A stretch of 64,000 nt of DNA. It comes from Lycocorax pyrrhopterus obiensis (Eukaryota > Chordata > Aves > Passeriformes > Paradisaeidae). The position numbers and the translations under genes were made by a program. Location of the stretch: NCBI GenBank assembly GCA_014706295.1, contig JACSVZ010000022.1:8946830-9010829 (forward strand). Direction: 5' to 3'. Under the pieces are notes generated by a model, which was not told the origin of the DNA, ran no database searches, and worked only from the letters and a program-made list of their open reading frames with translations. Shown here in pieces: positions 1 through 13,900 of this stretch (its first letter is position 1; each line of letters starts with the position of its first letter).

Positions 1-1134
1 ATTCTTCATCCTCATTATTTATGGCATAGCTGCTATTCCTGCTTCCACTGGGAGCTGTTCAGTGCAGGCTGTTTTCCTCTCTATTTAATATCCTCCAGAG
101 GAAAGCGAGTTAAAAGGAGAATGAAAGACGATAGTGAAATGTCCTTTGGGCACATTTGGGGATCAGCACCAGGGGAAAACCAGGAAAAGTGTTTGTCATG
201 AATGTGCTTTATCGGAGAATCCAAGTTCCTGTGTGTTTTCATTACTGCTCATAACCTTGGGTTCAGAATTAGAAATGGCTGGGTCTGAAACATCTGCAAT
301 TTGGCCACTGAGGCCATGCTTTAGGAAATCTTTCCAGGATACAAATTCTGTTCCTGTTCACTGCATACACAGACATTTTCACTCTCATTCACACCTGTGG
401 GTTTGAATTTTTCCCTGGGCACTCCTGCTGAACTGGGAACTTTATTCTGTCCCACCATGGCAGAAGGAGCTTTTCTACAGACTCGTGTAGCAAGAGCAGC
501 TTTGCTGTGAATAGAAATTGCCCTTTTTTCCTCAGCTATGCCACAGGTAATCGCAGGTTTGGGGTTACAATAGTTAGCTCTTTGGTTGTACATCCTGTTT
601 CTTTGGGGTTTTTGTTTTTGATCTCATATCATCGTATTTTATATTATCCCTGGCCATCTCAAAATACCATATTCATATTATCCCATATATCTTTCAGCAA
701 CCTGAAGGAATTAGTTGCTGTCATTGCCTGCATTGTGGATCCAGTCTGGGTGGTTTTGGCTTTGATCCTAATGATGGCAGTGAATGCCACCAAACCCAAC
801 CTGATGTTAAATATTTTCACAAGCTTTAAGGTTTTCTGTTTGGTTTTATGTGGAGAAATCCTTCATTTACTTTCATAGCAGAAAGGAAGGAAGGAGCAGC
901 TCTTACAACATCCCTCTTCCCTCTGTAGCCTGGATTCTGAAATTGCAGTCGGGTGGTAAGGATGGTTTTTTCGTTCAAAAACAGAGGAACACTTGGCAAA
1001 TAATTTCTGATGGGGCCACCAAATGGTCACCAGATAGATATTCTTAGGCAGCTCTTGATCTCAATTTCTTTGGCAAGTTGTGAGAGGCTCTGTGGTGTGT
1101 TCCTGTCCTCTGGCCAGCTTGGTGTTGAAATCCT
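1..1134. other. Non-coding stretch, nothing recognised
   Basis: AT-leaning sequence with only unsupported short open frames. FITM2 and R3HDML, the genes expected next in vertebrate synteny, were not found and presumably lie off the left edge. Confidence 0.6.
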
Positions 1135-1766
1135 TTATTCTGCATGGAGAGGTCTTCCCCGTCCCTTGCCAAGCAAAGGAAAACGCTGCCAGCCAGCAGG
1201 AAGGCTGACACGTACGTTTTCATTTTCATAACTGAGTCTTTTGAGCAAATCCTGTAGGAGTAAAAAGATATCAGAAGCTGCAGCTCTGCAAATGTGACCA
1301 CTGGGAACCTGTTAAACAGGAGGCCTGGGAGGCAGGAGGGAGAGAATCTCTCATGAAGCTGTATCTCAGGGGTGCTTGGACTTGACATAAAGCCCCTGAT
1401 TTTCATCCCTCTGATAATGAGAAGTTCCACACTTCAGCATAGATACAGATTTTAAAGCACTGAGGTGCCTTAAAGCACATTTGTCTCTAAAACACTGGGA
1501 TTTCGAAGGATAAAAATTTGCTTGGGTAAATAAATACATCTCGAGTAAAGAAGGACCCTGGCCGGGGCTGGGTACACAGGTACACAGAAGTGCTGGGTGC
1601 AGGATGCAGCAGGAGCCTTTCCCTCTTGTATAAAATATAAAACAGCACCTCTGAGGTGCCTCACCTTCCAGCTTTTCCCCTTGGGCACTGCTGTTACCCC
1701 ACACCTTGCTGAGAGCAAAGCATAAAGTCCCGGAGTGAGAAAACAGATCTTTGCCATCATTTTCAT
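1135..1766 (-). CDS. Candidate small two-exon secreted peptide gene (unrecognised)
   Basis: The first piece (1766-1665, 34 codons) begins MKMMAKICFL, looks like a signal peptide, and ends at a good donor, GAAG/GTGAGG. About 410 bp on, a strong acceptor (TTTTTACTCCTACAG) opens a second piece at 1251 that continues in phase for 38 residues to a stop at 1135. That would give 72 aa with a basic GKGRGR stretch near its end. The same second exon also holds another frame, 1229-1044, starting MKMKTYVSAF with its own signal-like N-terminus and a basic tail (61 aa). At most one frame can be real. I recognise neither, and both could be chance. Confidence 0.2.
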
Positions 1767-3571
1767 GTTTCTGTGTACAGAACACGCCCTGGGCAGCGAA
1801 CATTGGGCCAGTGCCTGGCTCGTGGCCAGGTCGTGCAGTGGGCTCCCCTTTGCAGTGGAACTGGAGCAGAAAAGGACTGATTAGGCTGAGATCCGTCCGA
1901 GAAAGAGCAACTTTTTATGATGACAGCCTGTAATCACCACAGGGCTGCTTATGGCAACGGGCTAATCTGGATTGATCAGGGCTCTGACATTCGTTCCGAG
2001 GGATCTCGCACATCAATCCAGCCCCTGCCTGCCACAGTAATTGTCTTTTATCACTCTCGCCGATTGCTTTTCCCTGGAGCAAAGTCCTGGTACTTTTTCA
2101 TTACGAGGGCAGGAAAACAAGGCTTAGTGACAGGGAGTGGCACCAATTTTTGCCTTTTTTTTTTAAATTTGGTGCAGAGCAAAGGCTTATAATTGACTAT
2201 ATCTAGCTGAGAACCTGTACAAAATCCACCAGTGCTGCATCTGTGGATTTGTTGCCCACAGTGCAACACTGGGGACAGCTCTTGTCCATGCCTTGTTCCA
2301 GCTGCTGGATCTGTCTGGCTTCCTTGTCACAGTTGCATTTTAACAGTGTGCTCCAAGCAAAACACACACCTATTTTCTCCAGTGTTTAGAGATCTGATTT
2401 GCTCCATGACTTTGAATTTATTCTGTGGTTTAAAGCACAAAAATAGATAAAACCGAGGAGCAAAGTAACCAGCAGCAGGCTTGCTAAGCAGCTTCCTTTT
2501 GCCTCGTTCTTGGGCTGAAATCCTAGGAATGGAGGAAGTATTTGCTCTCCTTCCCTCTGGGTTTCCTGGCCTTGTACCCTGTTACTATTCCTTTCTACAC
2601 CTGATTTGTGCATTTTATCAGCTTTTGGAAATCATCAGGGAATGTGTATGTAGGACAAACAAAGGTAGAAGGATGAAATCCCGTTCAGGGTTTCATGTTG
2701 GTGTATCTTTATAAATCTTTTTTGGCGGGGGGGGGGGGGTTATCACCAGCTGATTGACCAAAGAGAGGATGACCCACAGTTCATTTTCTTACACCTTTCA
2801 GATTCAGTGAAAGGGAGGAGCTCAGGGCACCCTCCTGCCCTCCCTCCTCAAAAAGAAGGAAAATAACTATTTCTTCTCAAGTCACTGATTCCACGAAGCA
2901 AATACTGAACGTATCTGGGAGAACATGTGTCTGCAAGGTGTCACTCAGCAGCCTCAGCTGCAGGAGCCAGGTGTGCACGTGCAGGTGGTGGATTTGGGTT
3001 CCCACACACCAATTTTAAGTGCGGCCCCAACCACGGAGGGGGTAACAAGATAACACAGAGCCTCTGCAGCTACACAGCCTGTTGTATTCCAGAAGTCTGT
3101 CAGGCCAGCCTTATGGCAAGCACCGTATAAATGTGTGCGCTTTGCACTCTCTCCATGCTCATCTCTGGTAATTCCTGCTAAATATTCCCAATTCTATGGC
3201 TGTCAGGTTGTATCAAAAGCTCCTGGGGAAAGCTTGCTGCTTTCAAACACATAAAGATAACTTTTGAATCGGAGGCAAATGCAAGTCCTATTATTTCAGC
3301 CACACTTGGCATATGTTGCCAAGCCCCGAGATGCAGCATGGCTCACAGGGATCGCTGCAGTGCCTGGAAAGCCAGCAGGCTGAGCGCTGACAGAAATTAG
3401 TGCTTGGAAGAGGAATACGTATAATTTCCATGCAAATTTTACACCAATGCAGGACATGAGCCAAAGCACAAACCACCTGCACATCCCACTGCCCTTGGGC
3501 ATGCCTTGCACTAGGACCAGAAGGATGTGGAACACATTCAGAGATGCGAAGCCATTACTCCTCCCATATGG
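1767..3571. other. Intergenic sequence with a poly-G run
   Basis: No gene was recognised. An uninterrupted run of 13 G lies at 2727-2739, preceded by a T-rich run. Confidence 0.6.
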
Positions 3572-4607
3572 TTTATTGAGGATCTCAGTTTCCAAAGCAT
3601 GAGTAGCAGTGAGGCCCGTTATTCTTTCTAGCATGCAAAAGGCACAAGAAAGTCATCAATGTGATTCTGTGCAAAGTGTCCCTAAGAAAACACACGGCGA
3701 GGAAATGACAGAAAAGAGCCCCCGATGGAAGAAAGCCAAAGTGCCTTCAGGAAAGTGCTGAAAAGTTCTGAAAATGGTTGTACTTTTTCAGAGTCCAAAT
3801 ATGCTCAGTTGGTGAAAGATGCTTTGCAAATCCATGAAAGAAAACTCAAGAGACAGAGCCAAAAGGCTTAAAACAATAATCTCCTTCATGTGCCAGAATT
3901 CAGGATGAAAGTCAAAATGATTTATCTCAAGGAAAAAGTGCGGCAGTTAAAGACAGACATTAAATTCTTTAAAAAAAAGCCCACCAAAACCAGACGTAGA
4001 AAGTGGATACATTCTAAGAGCAGCTCAATAAAAAATATTCCTTTTAATGAAAATAATTTTTTAAATGGATACTTGAAGAACAGAAATGCACCTTGACTGT
4101 GACCAGCTACTGCACCCTTCTCCCAGGAAAGCCTCCGAGCACGACAACACAACACCTTCTAGAAGAAGAAAGTCCCCACTACCTGCATGTGTGAAATGTG
4201 GCCAGTGAACAATTTGGAAACACAAACGTACAGGACCAAGTATCCAAGTCCCATTAGTCAACTTGGGTGTCGGGAAGCCTCCTGGGATTCCTGTCTCTCC
4301 CACTGGAGCTGGCTGGTGCTGGAGGCAGTGCCACTTCCCGGTGGGTACGGCTGAGCCCGTGAACCCTTGCGCCTCTCGCTGGAGTTGAATACTTAAACCT
4401 AAAAAAGGCATTTACAAGTTGACGCTTTTTTGTTGTTGTTGTTGTCTTATTTCCTTGCAGTATAGGTTTCTACTTCTAGACTATGGAATGTTACATTAAA
4501 CAATATAATTATTCATTACCTTGCTTCAAATTTCATTACAGTTACTGAGGCTTCATCATAATTTCACACAGCACAGAGACACCAAACTAAATACCAAGCA
4601 GTCAGCA
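3572..4607 (-). other. GDAP1L1: Probable GDAP1L1 3'UTR
   Basis: AT-rich non-coding sequence follows the GDAP1L1 stop. A canonical AATAAA on the minus strand lies at 3577-3572 and an ATTAAA variant at 4048-4043. The end point is inferred only from these signals. Confidence 0.4.
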
Positions 4608-4951
4608 CTAGATGTATTTTTTCTTTAAGTACCAATAAGCAAAATATCCCATTCCCCCCAGAGATCCCATCAGGAAGGAGGCTCCAAGGAAGGAGGGAGG
4701 TTTCCTCTTGACCAGCCTGAAGGCATTGGGTACCACTGCAGAGAGGAGCGTGGTGTGTATGTCTCCCAAAACTTTCCTGAAGGCGAAGCGTTTCTGTATC
4801 CTGTCAAAGAAGGACTGTAGGTTGGGTCTGCTGCCATCTTCCCAGTATTTCTTAGAGAGTCCCAGAAACTTGAGGCGGTGCAGGGTGGCTCCTAACAAGA
4901 CATCAGCCAAAGTAAAGACGCATCCGCAGAGCCAAAGTTCACACTTCTGCC
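4608..4951 (-). CDS. GDAP1L1: GDAP1L1 coding exon 6 (terminal)
   Basis: 344 nt including the stop. The acceptor is CTCTCCAG. It encodes the GST-C core (LWLCGC, FTLADVLLGATLHRL) and the hydrophobic C-terminal segment ending YLKKKYI. Confidence 0.96.
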
Positions 4952-7900
4952 CTGGAGAGAGAAGAGACAGAGCAAAGGTAAGAATCCCTTGCGTGGGCAC
5001 CTAAAGCTTTACTCAAAAGGTCCATGCAGACTGGAGCATTTGTATTAGATCTGGGATGTTTTTTTCCCAGCTCTTTGATGGGCCAGGAGCTCAGACCCCA
5101 TCTACCAGGTTATGTGATGGAGGGTATGCGGTGCGAGAAGCTGGGAATATGAGATGATAATTTATAGCCGAATCACTGGCTGCAAAGTGGCTCTGCTGCC
5201 TCTTCCCCAAGTCAAGAGCAGCAGGAGATGGCATCCTCCTGTACCCAGGAGGTCCCTGGAAAAGAGCCCTTTGTCCCCCTTGAAGGAAGATGCAGTGTAG
5301 TGACCCCTTCTGCTGTGTCAGTGCTCGGGGAGAGCAGCAGTGTTTGCCCTTGGCTGCACCAGGAGCTGTTTCAGGAGTGTCACATCAACTTGTCCTATTT
5401 TAAGGATGTGAGAAATCCTCAGGAATCAAAACCATTTGCTAGATGGCCTGGCTGCTCTCCCTCGTGTGCTGCTGGGGAGGTTCTGCCTTTGTTCTCTCTC
5501 CTGTACCAGGGAGCCTGCTCCAGAACACCAAAACTGGCAGCACATCTGTGCCAAGAGCCAGGCTTTTGGGGGAGACAGAGCTCAATGCAAGTGCAGGATA
5601 TGAAGAAAGACACCGAAGGACTGACAGCCCCTGATAATAGGTGATCCTGGAAATGACCCCACCAGAGAGACATCCAAAAATAAAGCAAGCTGCTGTTAGG
5701 CAGGAAAAAGCATTTTCAGGCCAGGATGTTGTTAAGCACTCCTCCAGTGCCCTTTCAATACTGAGGAGCAGGGCTGGGATGGAGCCGAGGGAGATGAAAG
5801 AAGGTGCAGGTAAAAAACATCAGAAGGAGCACAAAAATCCACCCTCAGTCAGCTTTGCTCCACATTTCTAATTCTGGGGCTCTTCATTGTCGTGTGGCTA
5901 TTATATCAGGAAAGAGGAGAGCGGCCCGGGTACAGCACCCCAGAGCAGGCACTGGTGCTGCAGGGCTGCCTGCAGGATAAGGCCAGGGCAATTAGGGGTA
6001 ATTAGCAGCCCTCATTTGTAGCTGCTTGGCAGCCTGCCTAATCCTGCTGGAGGCACTGCCCGAGTGGACAGATTGCCTGTGCCTAATTAGTCAATAAATA
6101 TTTTCAGTGACTAATGACTTGTGGGGGTGCTGCAGCCAGAGCTTCTTGGGTGTGGTGGGGACCTTGTGGGTGCTTCTGCTCGGAGGTGAGGGGAGCAGAA
6201 CTGAGGCAGCTGCCTTGCTCCCAGGCACTGCTGCAGGCGAAGGAGAAAGCACACGTGAGGATGGCGATTTCAGGAGAGCTGTGATCCACCCCTATCCCTC
6301 TGCTGAGGTCTGGACCTGGATATGGGCTGCCCCAGCCCCTTGCAGCCCTGCCCAGCACCGAGTGGGGTAGGAGCAAAGGCAACTCTTCCCCTTTGCGTGC
6401 AGAGCAGCCCCAGCTCAGACCAGCCTGTCCCAGCTCAGTGGGGTGCCTGTGGCAGGGGTCTCCTGGTGTTCCTGCGGCACCTCCCACCCTCCTCCCGCCT
6501 GCCTCGCCAGCAGCCTGGGCTGCGTGGGAGTAGAGCTGCTGCACTGCAGCTCCTGGGAAGTTGCCAAAGTGGTGATCATGCCCACTGCTGAGATCCCGAC
6601 CTGGCCATGGGCACGGTGTGCGAGTTTGGGGTTCTGGAGCAGAGGGCAGGAGCAGCACGCAGGGACTGAAGGCTTTGGAGCACCTGGGTGCTGGCAGCAG
6701 CAGCAGCAGCAGCAGCCACCCCTCTGCTCCAGGCATCTGGGATGTCCTCCAGGGCACCTCATTAGGCTAAATTCTGCTGTGCCACCCCTCACACCAGTTA
6801 ATGAGGGTGTTTGAGGAAATTAGGGCAAGGCAGGATGCCACTGTGAACACATCAGGGCTCTTGGTAAATCCCCAGCCCGATGCCCTGCAGGGCCCGACCT
6901 TGGCACCTCCAAGAGCCCTCCAGTGTAGCCCCAAGAGTGACGCACGGCTCCCCACGGCCAAGGCCAGCCCCGAGGGCAGGGGCAGCTGTGGGACCATCCC
7001 CTGATTAACTGTGTCTGGGCTCTGCTCTGGATCTGGCAGCTGCCAGCCCTCCCGGGGCTGGGGTTCTGAGCCCTGCCGGCAGTGGGGAAGAGAGGAGGAG
7101 GGACGGCGTCATCCAGGGGTGATGGGGGGACGAGCGCTGCCCAGCTGTGCCCAGGCACCCCTGACTGCCAGGCTCAGCACCGTGTGTTTGATGTCAGGGG
7201 TGGCTGGTGTCCCTCTCTCTCACCTGCTGGCATGTGACGCAGGCTCCATAAAGGCTCTCCCCTCCAGGGCCCCTCACATTCCTGGGTTTCCCTGCCCATG
7301 CTCCGCTGGGATGTGTCACAGCCTGGTGATGTGAGGGGGCTTGGCTGCAGCATATGGTCCCATCCCTGCACTTTCAGCAGCTAGTGCTCCTCATGGTGCA
7401 AGTGCCTGGGGCCAGCCTGCTCCTTCCTAAACCAGACAGAACCCTTGCTGGGGTAGAGGGGACCTGCCATCACCCTGTGATGGCTTTGGGGCTCCCAAAG
7501 AGCACCCATGATGACATGGTGCTATTCCCTGTGACAAGGGGTGCAGGGGTGGTTTGCCAGAGGTTAGTAACATCATCAGTGCACCCAAAACCAGGAGAGC
7601 ACAGTGGCAGCCCAAACCCACCAGTGGTTGCTCCATGGGAGCTGTTCATCAGGTACAAAGCTTTTGGCTGTTTCTGGTGTTGCACCTCAGCCTCGTGCGG
7701 AAAAACACCCCATAATCACAGCCCGGTGCCTACCTTGGTACTCCAATTTCCTTTTCTCCAGCTCGGCCTCAATCTGGTCTAGCACCATCCCAAGCTCTCC
7801 AAGGATCTTCTTCAAGTAGTTCACATTATCATGCTCCAGGATCTTGGCCTGGGTAGAGAGCAGGGTTAGGATGAGGAATGGATGGATGCAGGGACACAAG

Positions 7901-10900
7901 GCTTCAGGTGCCTATGGCAGGTCTGTGGGTCATGTCCCTCCAACACCAGAGATGTGTGTGGCCTTGACCCACTCACCATGAGCTTCTTCTGCTTGGAGAG
8001 GTAAGGCTCAGATAGCTGTGGCTCCTCTTCGTGGTCCAGCTTCATCAGATCCGTGGTGGCGTTAGCTAAATGTCCTGGGGGGGGAGACAGACAGAGGGGC
8101 TGGGATGATCTGTGTCTGAAAGCAAAGCACCTTGTCCTGCAGTCAAAATATTGCTGTAGCACCAAGAAAAACACCCCAGACACCTAAAATGGGCCAAATT
8201 CATGGCTTGCTGCTGCTGTGCTGCCATGTCTGAGGGCAGGTGGCTCCATCATCCATCCCATCCACTCACACAGGGCAGTGCTGGCTCTGGGGTGTGGCCG
8301 ATCCTCTCCCTGTGGTAAGTCCCAGCCTGGGAGTTTCAGCTTTTCATTTTCCCTGCTGGATTCATATTAGAGCTGCTGGAAGTTCTGTCTGTTGCTTGCT
8401 GTTTCAAGAACAGCCCTGAGCTTGCCCATAACCTGGCTCCTGAGCTCCATCCCCAGCAGGCTGAAGCTTTGGGATGTCCGAGCTGGCTGCCCACACTTGG
8501 GTGTACATTCAGAGCAGCGTGGCAGGGAGGGGCACAGGAGGGGATGCTCCCTCCTGGGTGAAGCTGTCTCACCCTGGCTCGGTGTCCAGGGAAGCAATTC
8601 CATGGCGTGGAGCCCATCATGAGCATGGGAGAGATGCTCACCCTTCTGCCTCTCGGGGCATAGGGAGGATGGGAAGGGCTTTGTGCAAAGGAGCTAACGC
8701 AGGGAAGGGAGCAGAGTGAAAGGAAGCAAGGAATACTAGAGGCAGAGTAACACCTAAGGGATGGCATAAATTACCTAAAGTTGGGCTAATGTCTTCCTGC
8801 CAGGGACCATCTGTCTTTCCCTCCTTGTTCCCTCCAACAAGGGAGGCCTTGGCTCTGCCAGTGTGCTGGTGCAGGAGGTGCCAGGGCTGGCTGGGGTGGG
8901 AGCCAGCAGCAGGCTGTACGCTGCCATAAAATGCTGAAATTCCCTGTTTTCTGCCATCAGCTTGTGCTTGCTAAGGCTGCCAACCAGCTCTCCTGGGGCT
9001 GCAACTCAGATGGAAACCTGGATATCGTCCTGATTTCATTCCACTGTTCCCCTTGGGAGAGCCTGGAACCTTGGTTCACCCCCTCCTTGTGACACAACGA
9101 CATCAGATTCCCTCAGCACCCACTTCAACACGGCAGTTGAGCCATTGCCTGGGTGCAGAAGAGGTGCTGGGGAGGAAGGACACATCGGACCTGCTCGTAC
9201 CCCTCCAATGGCTTGCGGAAAATGCCACCAGTGAGGAGGTTTGGACAAGGAGCTATGTTTAGGGACCTCGGCAGAGTGCTGGGGAGGTGATGTGAGGCAG
9301 ACAGGGGCTGAAGCCATCACAGCAGCACCCTTTGGGGAGGGGAAGGGCTCTGGCCCATGTCAGCCCAAGGTCTGGGGGTGGAGGTGACACTTGGTGACAT
9401 GGGGAAAGCTGTCTGTGACGGGTGTCAGCAGAGGCAGGGCAGACCACCATCTGCACCTCAGGAACTGCCTATTTCTCTTTGTGCACAAGTGCATCCCACC
9501 TCAGCAGGACCATCTGGGACCCAGGCAACCGAAGGGATGGGGGTGGGAACAGTGTTGTCTAGGGGCTCAGCCTGGGGCCAGAGGCTAAAGGAAGGGAGAG
9601 ACCTGGGACACGCCAATACCCTCCTGACAAGGTCGCTTTTCTGGCGAGGAAGTCTCTCCAGGAGCAATCCCTGCCATTCAGTTATATTAAGCATCGTCAA
9701 TGTTTCATGAGCACTTGAAGGTCAGGTACACAGACTTATGCCGATTCATCCACTGCCTGCAACTCAATCGGGCTGCACTCTCCCGCCTTTGCCCTTAGAG
9801 CTATTGCAGGGACAGGGGCAAATTCCTGTGCCCCAGAAAGAGCTGAGGAGAAGAGTGCATGGCCCATGGGAGCCCGGACACCCCCTGAGTTAGGAAGCCT
9901 CTATAGGATGCCTGCAAATCCCAGATCGGCTGTGCTTTGCCATTTCCCAGCTGTGTCCCTGCCTGCTTTGGTTGAAAGGGGAGATGAGCAGGAGCACGGT
10001 GGCTGGCTGGGCTGTGGAGCCACACCGAGCCTGAAGGAGCTGGGGAGCCCTGGGCAGCCCCGCTGGAAAGGCGACTTACTGCGGATCTCAGTGGTGGCGT
10101 ACTTTGGGATCATGGAGTCGGTGGTGAGCTCGGGGTGCAGGATGCAGCCGTGCGTGTAGGCGTCCATGGGGAGCGAGTCCAGCAGCTCCCGGTACTGCAG
10201 CACCCGCGAGTGCAGCGGGCTGCCCGGCTCGGGGATCAGCTGCGTGACGTTTTCTGCCAGGGCAAAGGGAAACGTGTTAGCAGGACCTGGGAGGGCTCAA
10301 GCACTCGTTAGTGGCTCATTAGCCCGCTCTGGGCAGCGGTGTGCAATCCTGCTGAGGTACCTCTGGGCAGGGCTGGCTGAGGCAGAGCATTCACTCAAAT
10401 CTGTAGCTCACGCTCTGCCCTCTCCCTCCGTGCTGCCCATCTCGGCCAGGAGTGCAGCCAGCCCATGCCCAGAGATGGGCAAACCCGCAGGATCACAGGG
10501 AAGTGTATGGATGTCATTACCCAGCCCCACAGCCCCCATGTTGCCTGGAGTCAATGTAGCCAGCCCTGAGTCTCCACAGCCTCTGGATTTGTACACTGTA
10601 ATTTCACATCCCTTAGAGTGGGAGAAAAATCTTCCTGTTCTGCAGAAAAGGGCTAAAAGATGGGGATTTGAGTTTAGGACCTCCTGAGTTATATATTTTT
10701 TACACCACTGGCAGTGAGGTACCTCATTCTCTTGGGCTTCCTTAAAAATCCCCAAATGGGCAATCGGAGTACATGACCAAAGGAGCCCAGTGCACCTTCC
10801 CTCCATGCTCAGCCAGTGTCTAAGCTGCAGGAACATCCCTCGCCCTGGCTGGCTCTGCTCCTCCCTGTCTTGTTGGGTTTTTTTCACTTTCCGTGGATGG

Positions 10901-13900
10901 CAGTTTGCATCGTGCCTTTTATTACACTTTCAGCTCAAAATACACTGCAGGTGACACCACAAGAAGTGGTGTTGCTCTTTTCTCCCCCAAGAACACCAGG
11001 TCCAGTTTTCTATGGGATCATAAATGTTTATGGTGTTGCAGAAAGCAGTTCACAGGTAGTGAATAAATCCACCACCGGGACTGTGACTCTGCTGCCCACA
11101 TCCTGTCTCATCCTCTGCCCACATCCAGAGCAGCACTGGGCTCTCCACGTGCAGGTGTCTCTACCTGAGTTAGGTCACTTTGGCAGAAGGACTTGGCAGA
11201 TGTGACCAGTGCAGCCCCTCATTTCTGGGCCTGAAGTGACAGCCGTGCTCTGCCCAGCCCTGCTGCCGGTGGCAGGAGCTGGGCTGCAGGCATGGCAGTG
11301 CCCACCTGGCAGGGATCTTGCCTTGCCATTATCGTGCCTGCTGGTGCCCATGGCTGGATGGGAGCCAGGCAAATTTTGGTACCTCCTGTATTGCAAATCT
11401 CCTCACGGCTCTGACCTGGACTGTCCCTGCTGGAAGGCTCCACAGAGTTGTTCCCACCGATGGGCATCGGTGTCACTGTCCCCTGAGCAAGGGGAGGTTT
11501 GGGCGGCTCCTCCCTGGCCATGGGCTCCTCGCTGCCTGCGCTGCCTGGGCTCCAGCCCTCCAAGTGGGGATTTTCCATCCCAGAAAAGTGACCAGATGAA
11601 CAAAATGGTAACTGACCTATAGCCTGTGTGCTCCTTCCACAGGGCTCCTGGGCAGCACTGACGGGCTGGGGCTGAGGCTGGGAACAGCACATCCAGAGGG
11701 ACTGCCCCATCCCGCAGGAAGATGGAGCAGCCACAATGAAATAGCAGTGTGCTGGCCACCGGCCCACGACCTTCAGCACATCCCAGGGAGGTTTTTCTTT
11801 GGGATGATGCCTGACTTGCCTTTACATGCCACAGCAACCTGCACATATGGGCTGCTGTTGCATATAGCAGCGAGTGATGGGCTGTGCAAGGGGGTGCAGA
11901 CCCTGGAAGACACACTGGCCCAGGGGGAACATTGCCCTGGTCAACTCATCAGTGGTTTCTAGTGAGAAGCACCCTCAAATGTGGCTTATTGGCACTACTC
12001 ACGCTATTTTGGGGGAAGGAAAACATTTCTCCACACACCATCCTTTACTGATAACTGGCCCCCAGTGTGTGTAAACAGCTGAAAAAGGCCATGCCCTCAG
12101 TCCAGGGGAAAACATAATTCAGTAAAAATACCTTGTAAAGGCCTTTTCAAACTCTACACATTTCTGCAAGGTGGCTGATTCCCCCTCAGATCAGCGCTGC
12201 CACATCCTGATAATGCTTTTGGCAGCTGCATTGGTGGGCGATAGGATGGAGCAGAGGATGGAGCAGGGAGTGATGCTCTGGGCCCTCTTCCCTGGAGCTC
12301 CCCCTCTCCATTTCTCAGCAAAAAGGTAAGAAACTGCACCTGGCTGGAAAATCTCAACAACAGGAGTTTCCCAGCGCTCGGACAGCTCTGTGTCCCCCTC
12401 CTGCTGGGGACAGCCTGTTGTCACATATGTTGGACCACCTGCCCTTCGCAGAGACCAGGTGAAGTGGTGCAGGGACCGGCACTCCCTGATGCTCCTTGGT
12501 GCTGGGGCTGCTGCCAGGCAGGAAAGCAGCTGCCATTCCCGAGGACCTGCTGCCAGCGTGGGATTCTCCTGACGGACCCACCCCTGCTGCCCCAGCGGTG
12601 AGCGAGCTTCGTGCCTCCACGGAGCAGCAGCACAGCGGCGGGGCCGGGAGAGGACAGCAGCTGAGCTGGCAAGGCGCCCTTGCTTCGGGAGCTATTTTGA
12701 GATGTTTTTGATGTCTCTGTTGCAAGGGGGATGGATGCTGGGGCTAACATTGTGATGGCACAGCCCGAGATCCCTGCCCAGCTTTGAAGCCTGCCCGGTG
12801 GGCATCCCAGCATGGCAGCCCCCAGGTTTGGGGGAATGAGGGGTGTGAGATGCCAGGGAGAGGCCGCTCACCGCAGCTGATGAGCAAAGCTGACTTTGAG
12901 CTCTGTCTCGCCATCCTGGTGTGCCGGGCTCAGCAGGCCACTGGCTGCAGCCCTGCTCCGGGGGGAATATGAGCTTCCCTCTCCTGGCTCTCCCTTCCTC
13001 TGGGTTTGTGTCACATCATCCTCCCATGGTCCTCAGCACTACTGGCTGTGTTTGACTTTAAAGAGGCTGTTTTCTCTGAGGCACAGCAGCAGCAGGGACA
13101 GCAGGATCCCCTGCCCGTGGCCAGTGGCCCAGGAATCCTCGAGGAAGGGGAAAGAGGGGCAGCAGCACATGGCTTAAACCCACCTTCTCTCAGCAGGGCC
13201 CCTTATGGCCCCTTTATACAATTACCCAGAGCCAAAGTACAGAGGTGGCCAAAGTCAGAAGTGTTCCCATGGGCTGTGTCCCAGTGGGGACTCTGGTGAG
13301 ATGCAACCATGCACCATGGGAACTGAGGGAAATTGTCGTGTTTGGGAGCATGACTTCCAGGACAGAAAGAGGGGGGACTCAGCTACCACACACCTCAGAG
13401 CCCTCCAGCAGGGGATTTCTGCTGGAAATTCTTCTATTTCATGGGAAAACATAGAAGTCTGGGGAGGGCTGGTGGCTTGCTGATCTTCTGGAGTGAAGAT
13501 AAAACTTTAAAGGAAAAAGTGGATTCATTTAGCAAACAGCACCTGGACTAGACACGAATTTCCTCCGAGGCACAGCCCACCCGTGCATTACCTCCCGTGA
13601 AGTTCTTCTCCATGTAGTCGATGATCTGGTTGTAGTCGCTGATGATGTTGTCCCTGTGGATGATGACGGGCACCTCCTCGCCCAGGTTGAGCCGCATGAA
13701 CCAGGGCTCCTTGTGCTCCATCAGGGGCATGCTGACGTCCCGCTCCTCGCAGGGCAGCCCCTTCTCTGCGATGACCAGCCGCACCTGGGGCAAGAAGCCG
13801 GGGAGAAAGGGCTCAGCCCCACGCACCGAGCTGGTCCCCCGTCCCCCCTACCCCGTTACACCTCCAGACCCTTCCCCAAAGCTTAAGCACAGTGACATGC

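Noticed and set aside
3890..4096. Lysine-rich 68-residue plus-strand frame
   Set aside because: Lies antisense in the probable GDAP1L1 3'UTR and reflects A-rich sequence.
6693..6716. CAG repeat as a polyglutamine gene
   Set aside because: Lies in a GDAP1L1 intron outside any supported coding exon.
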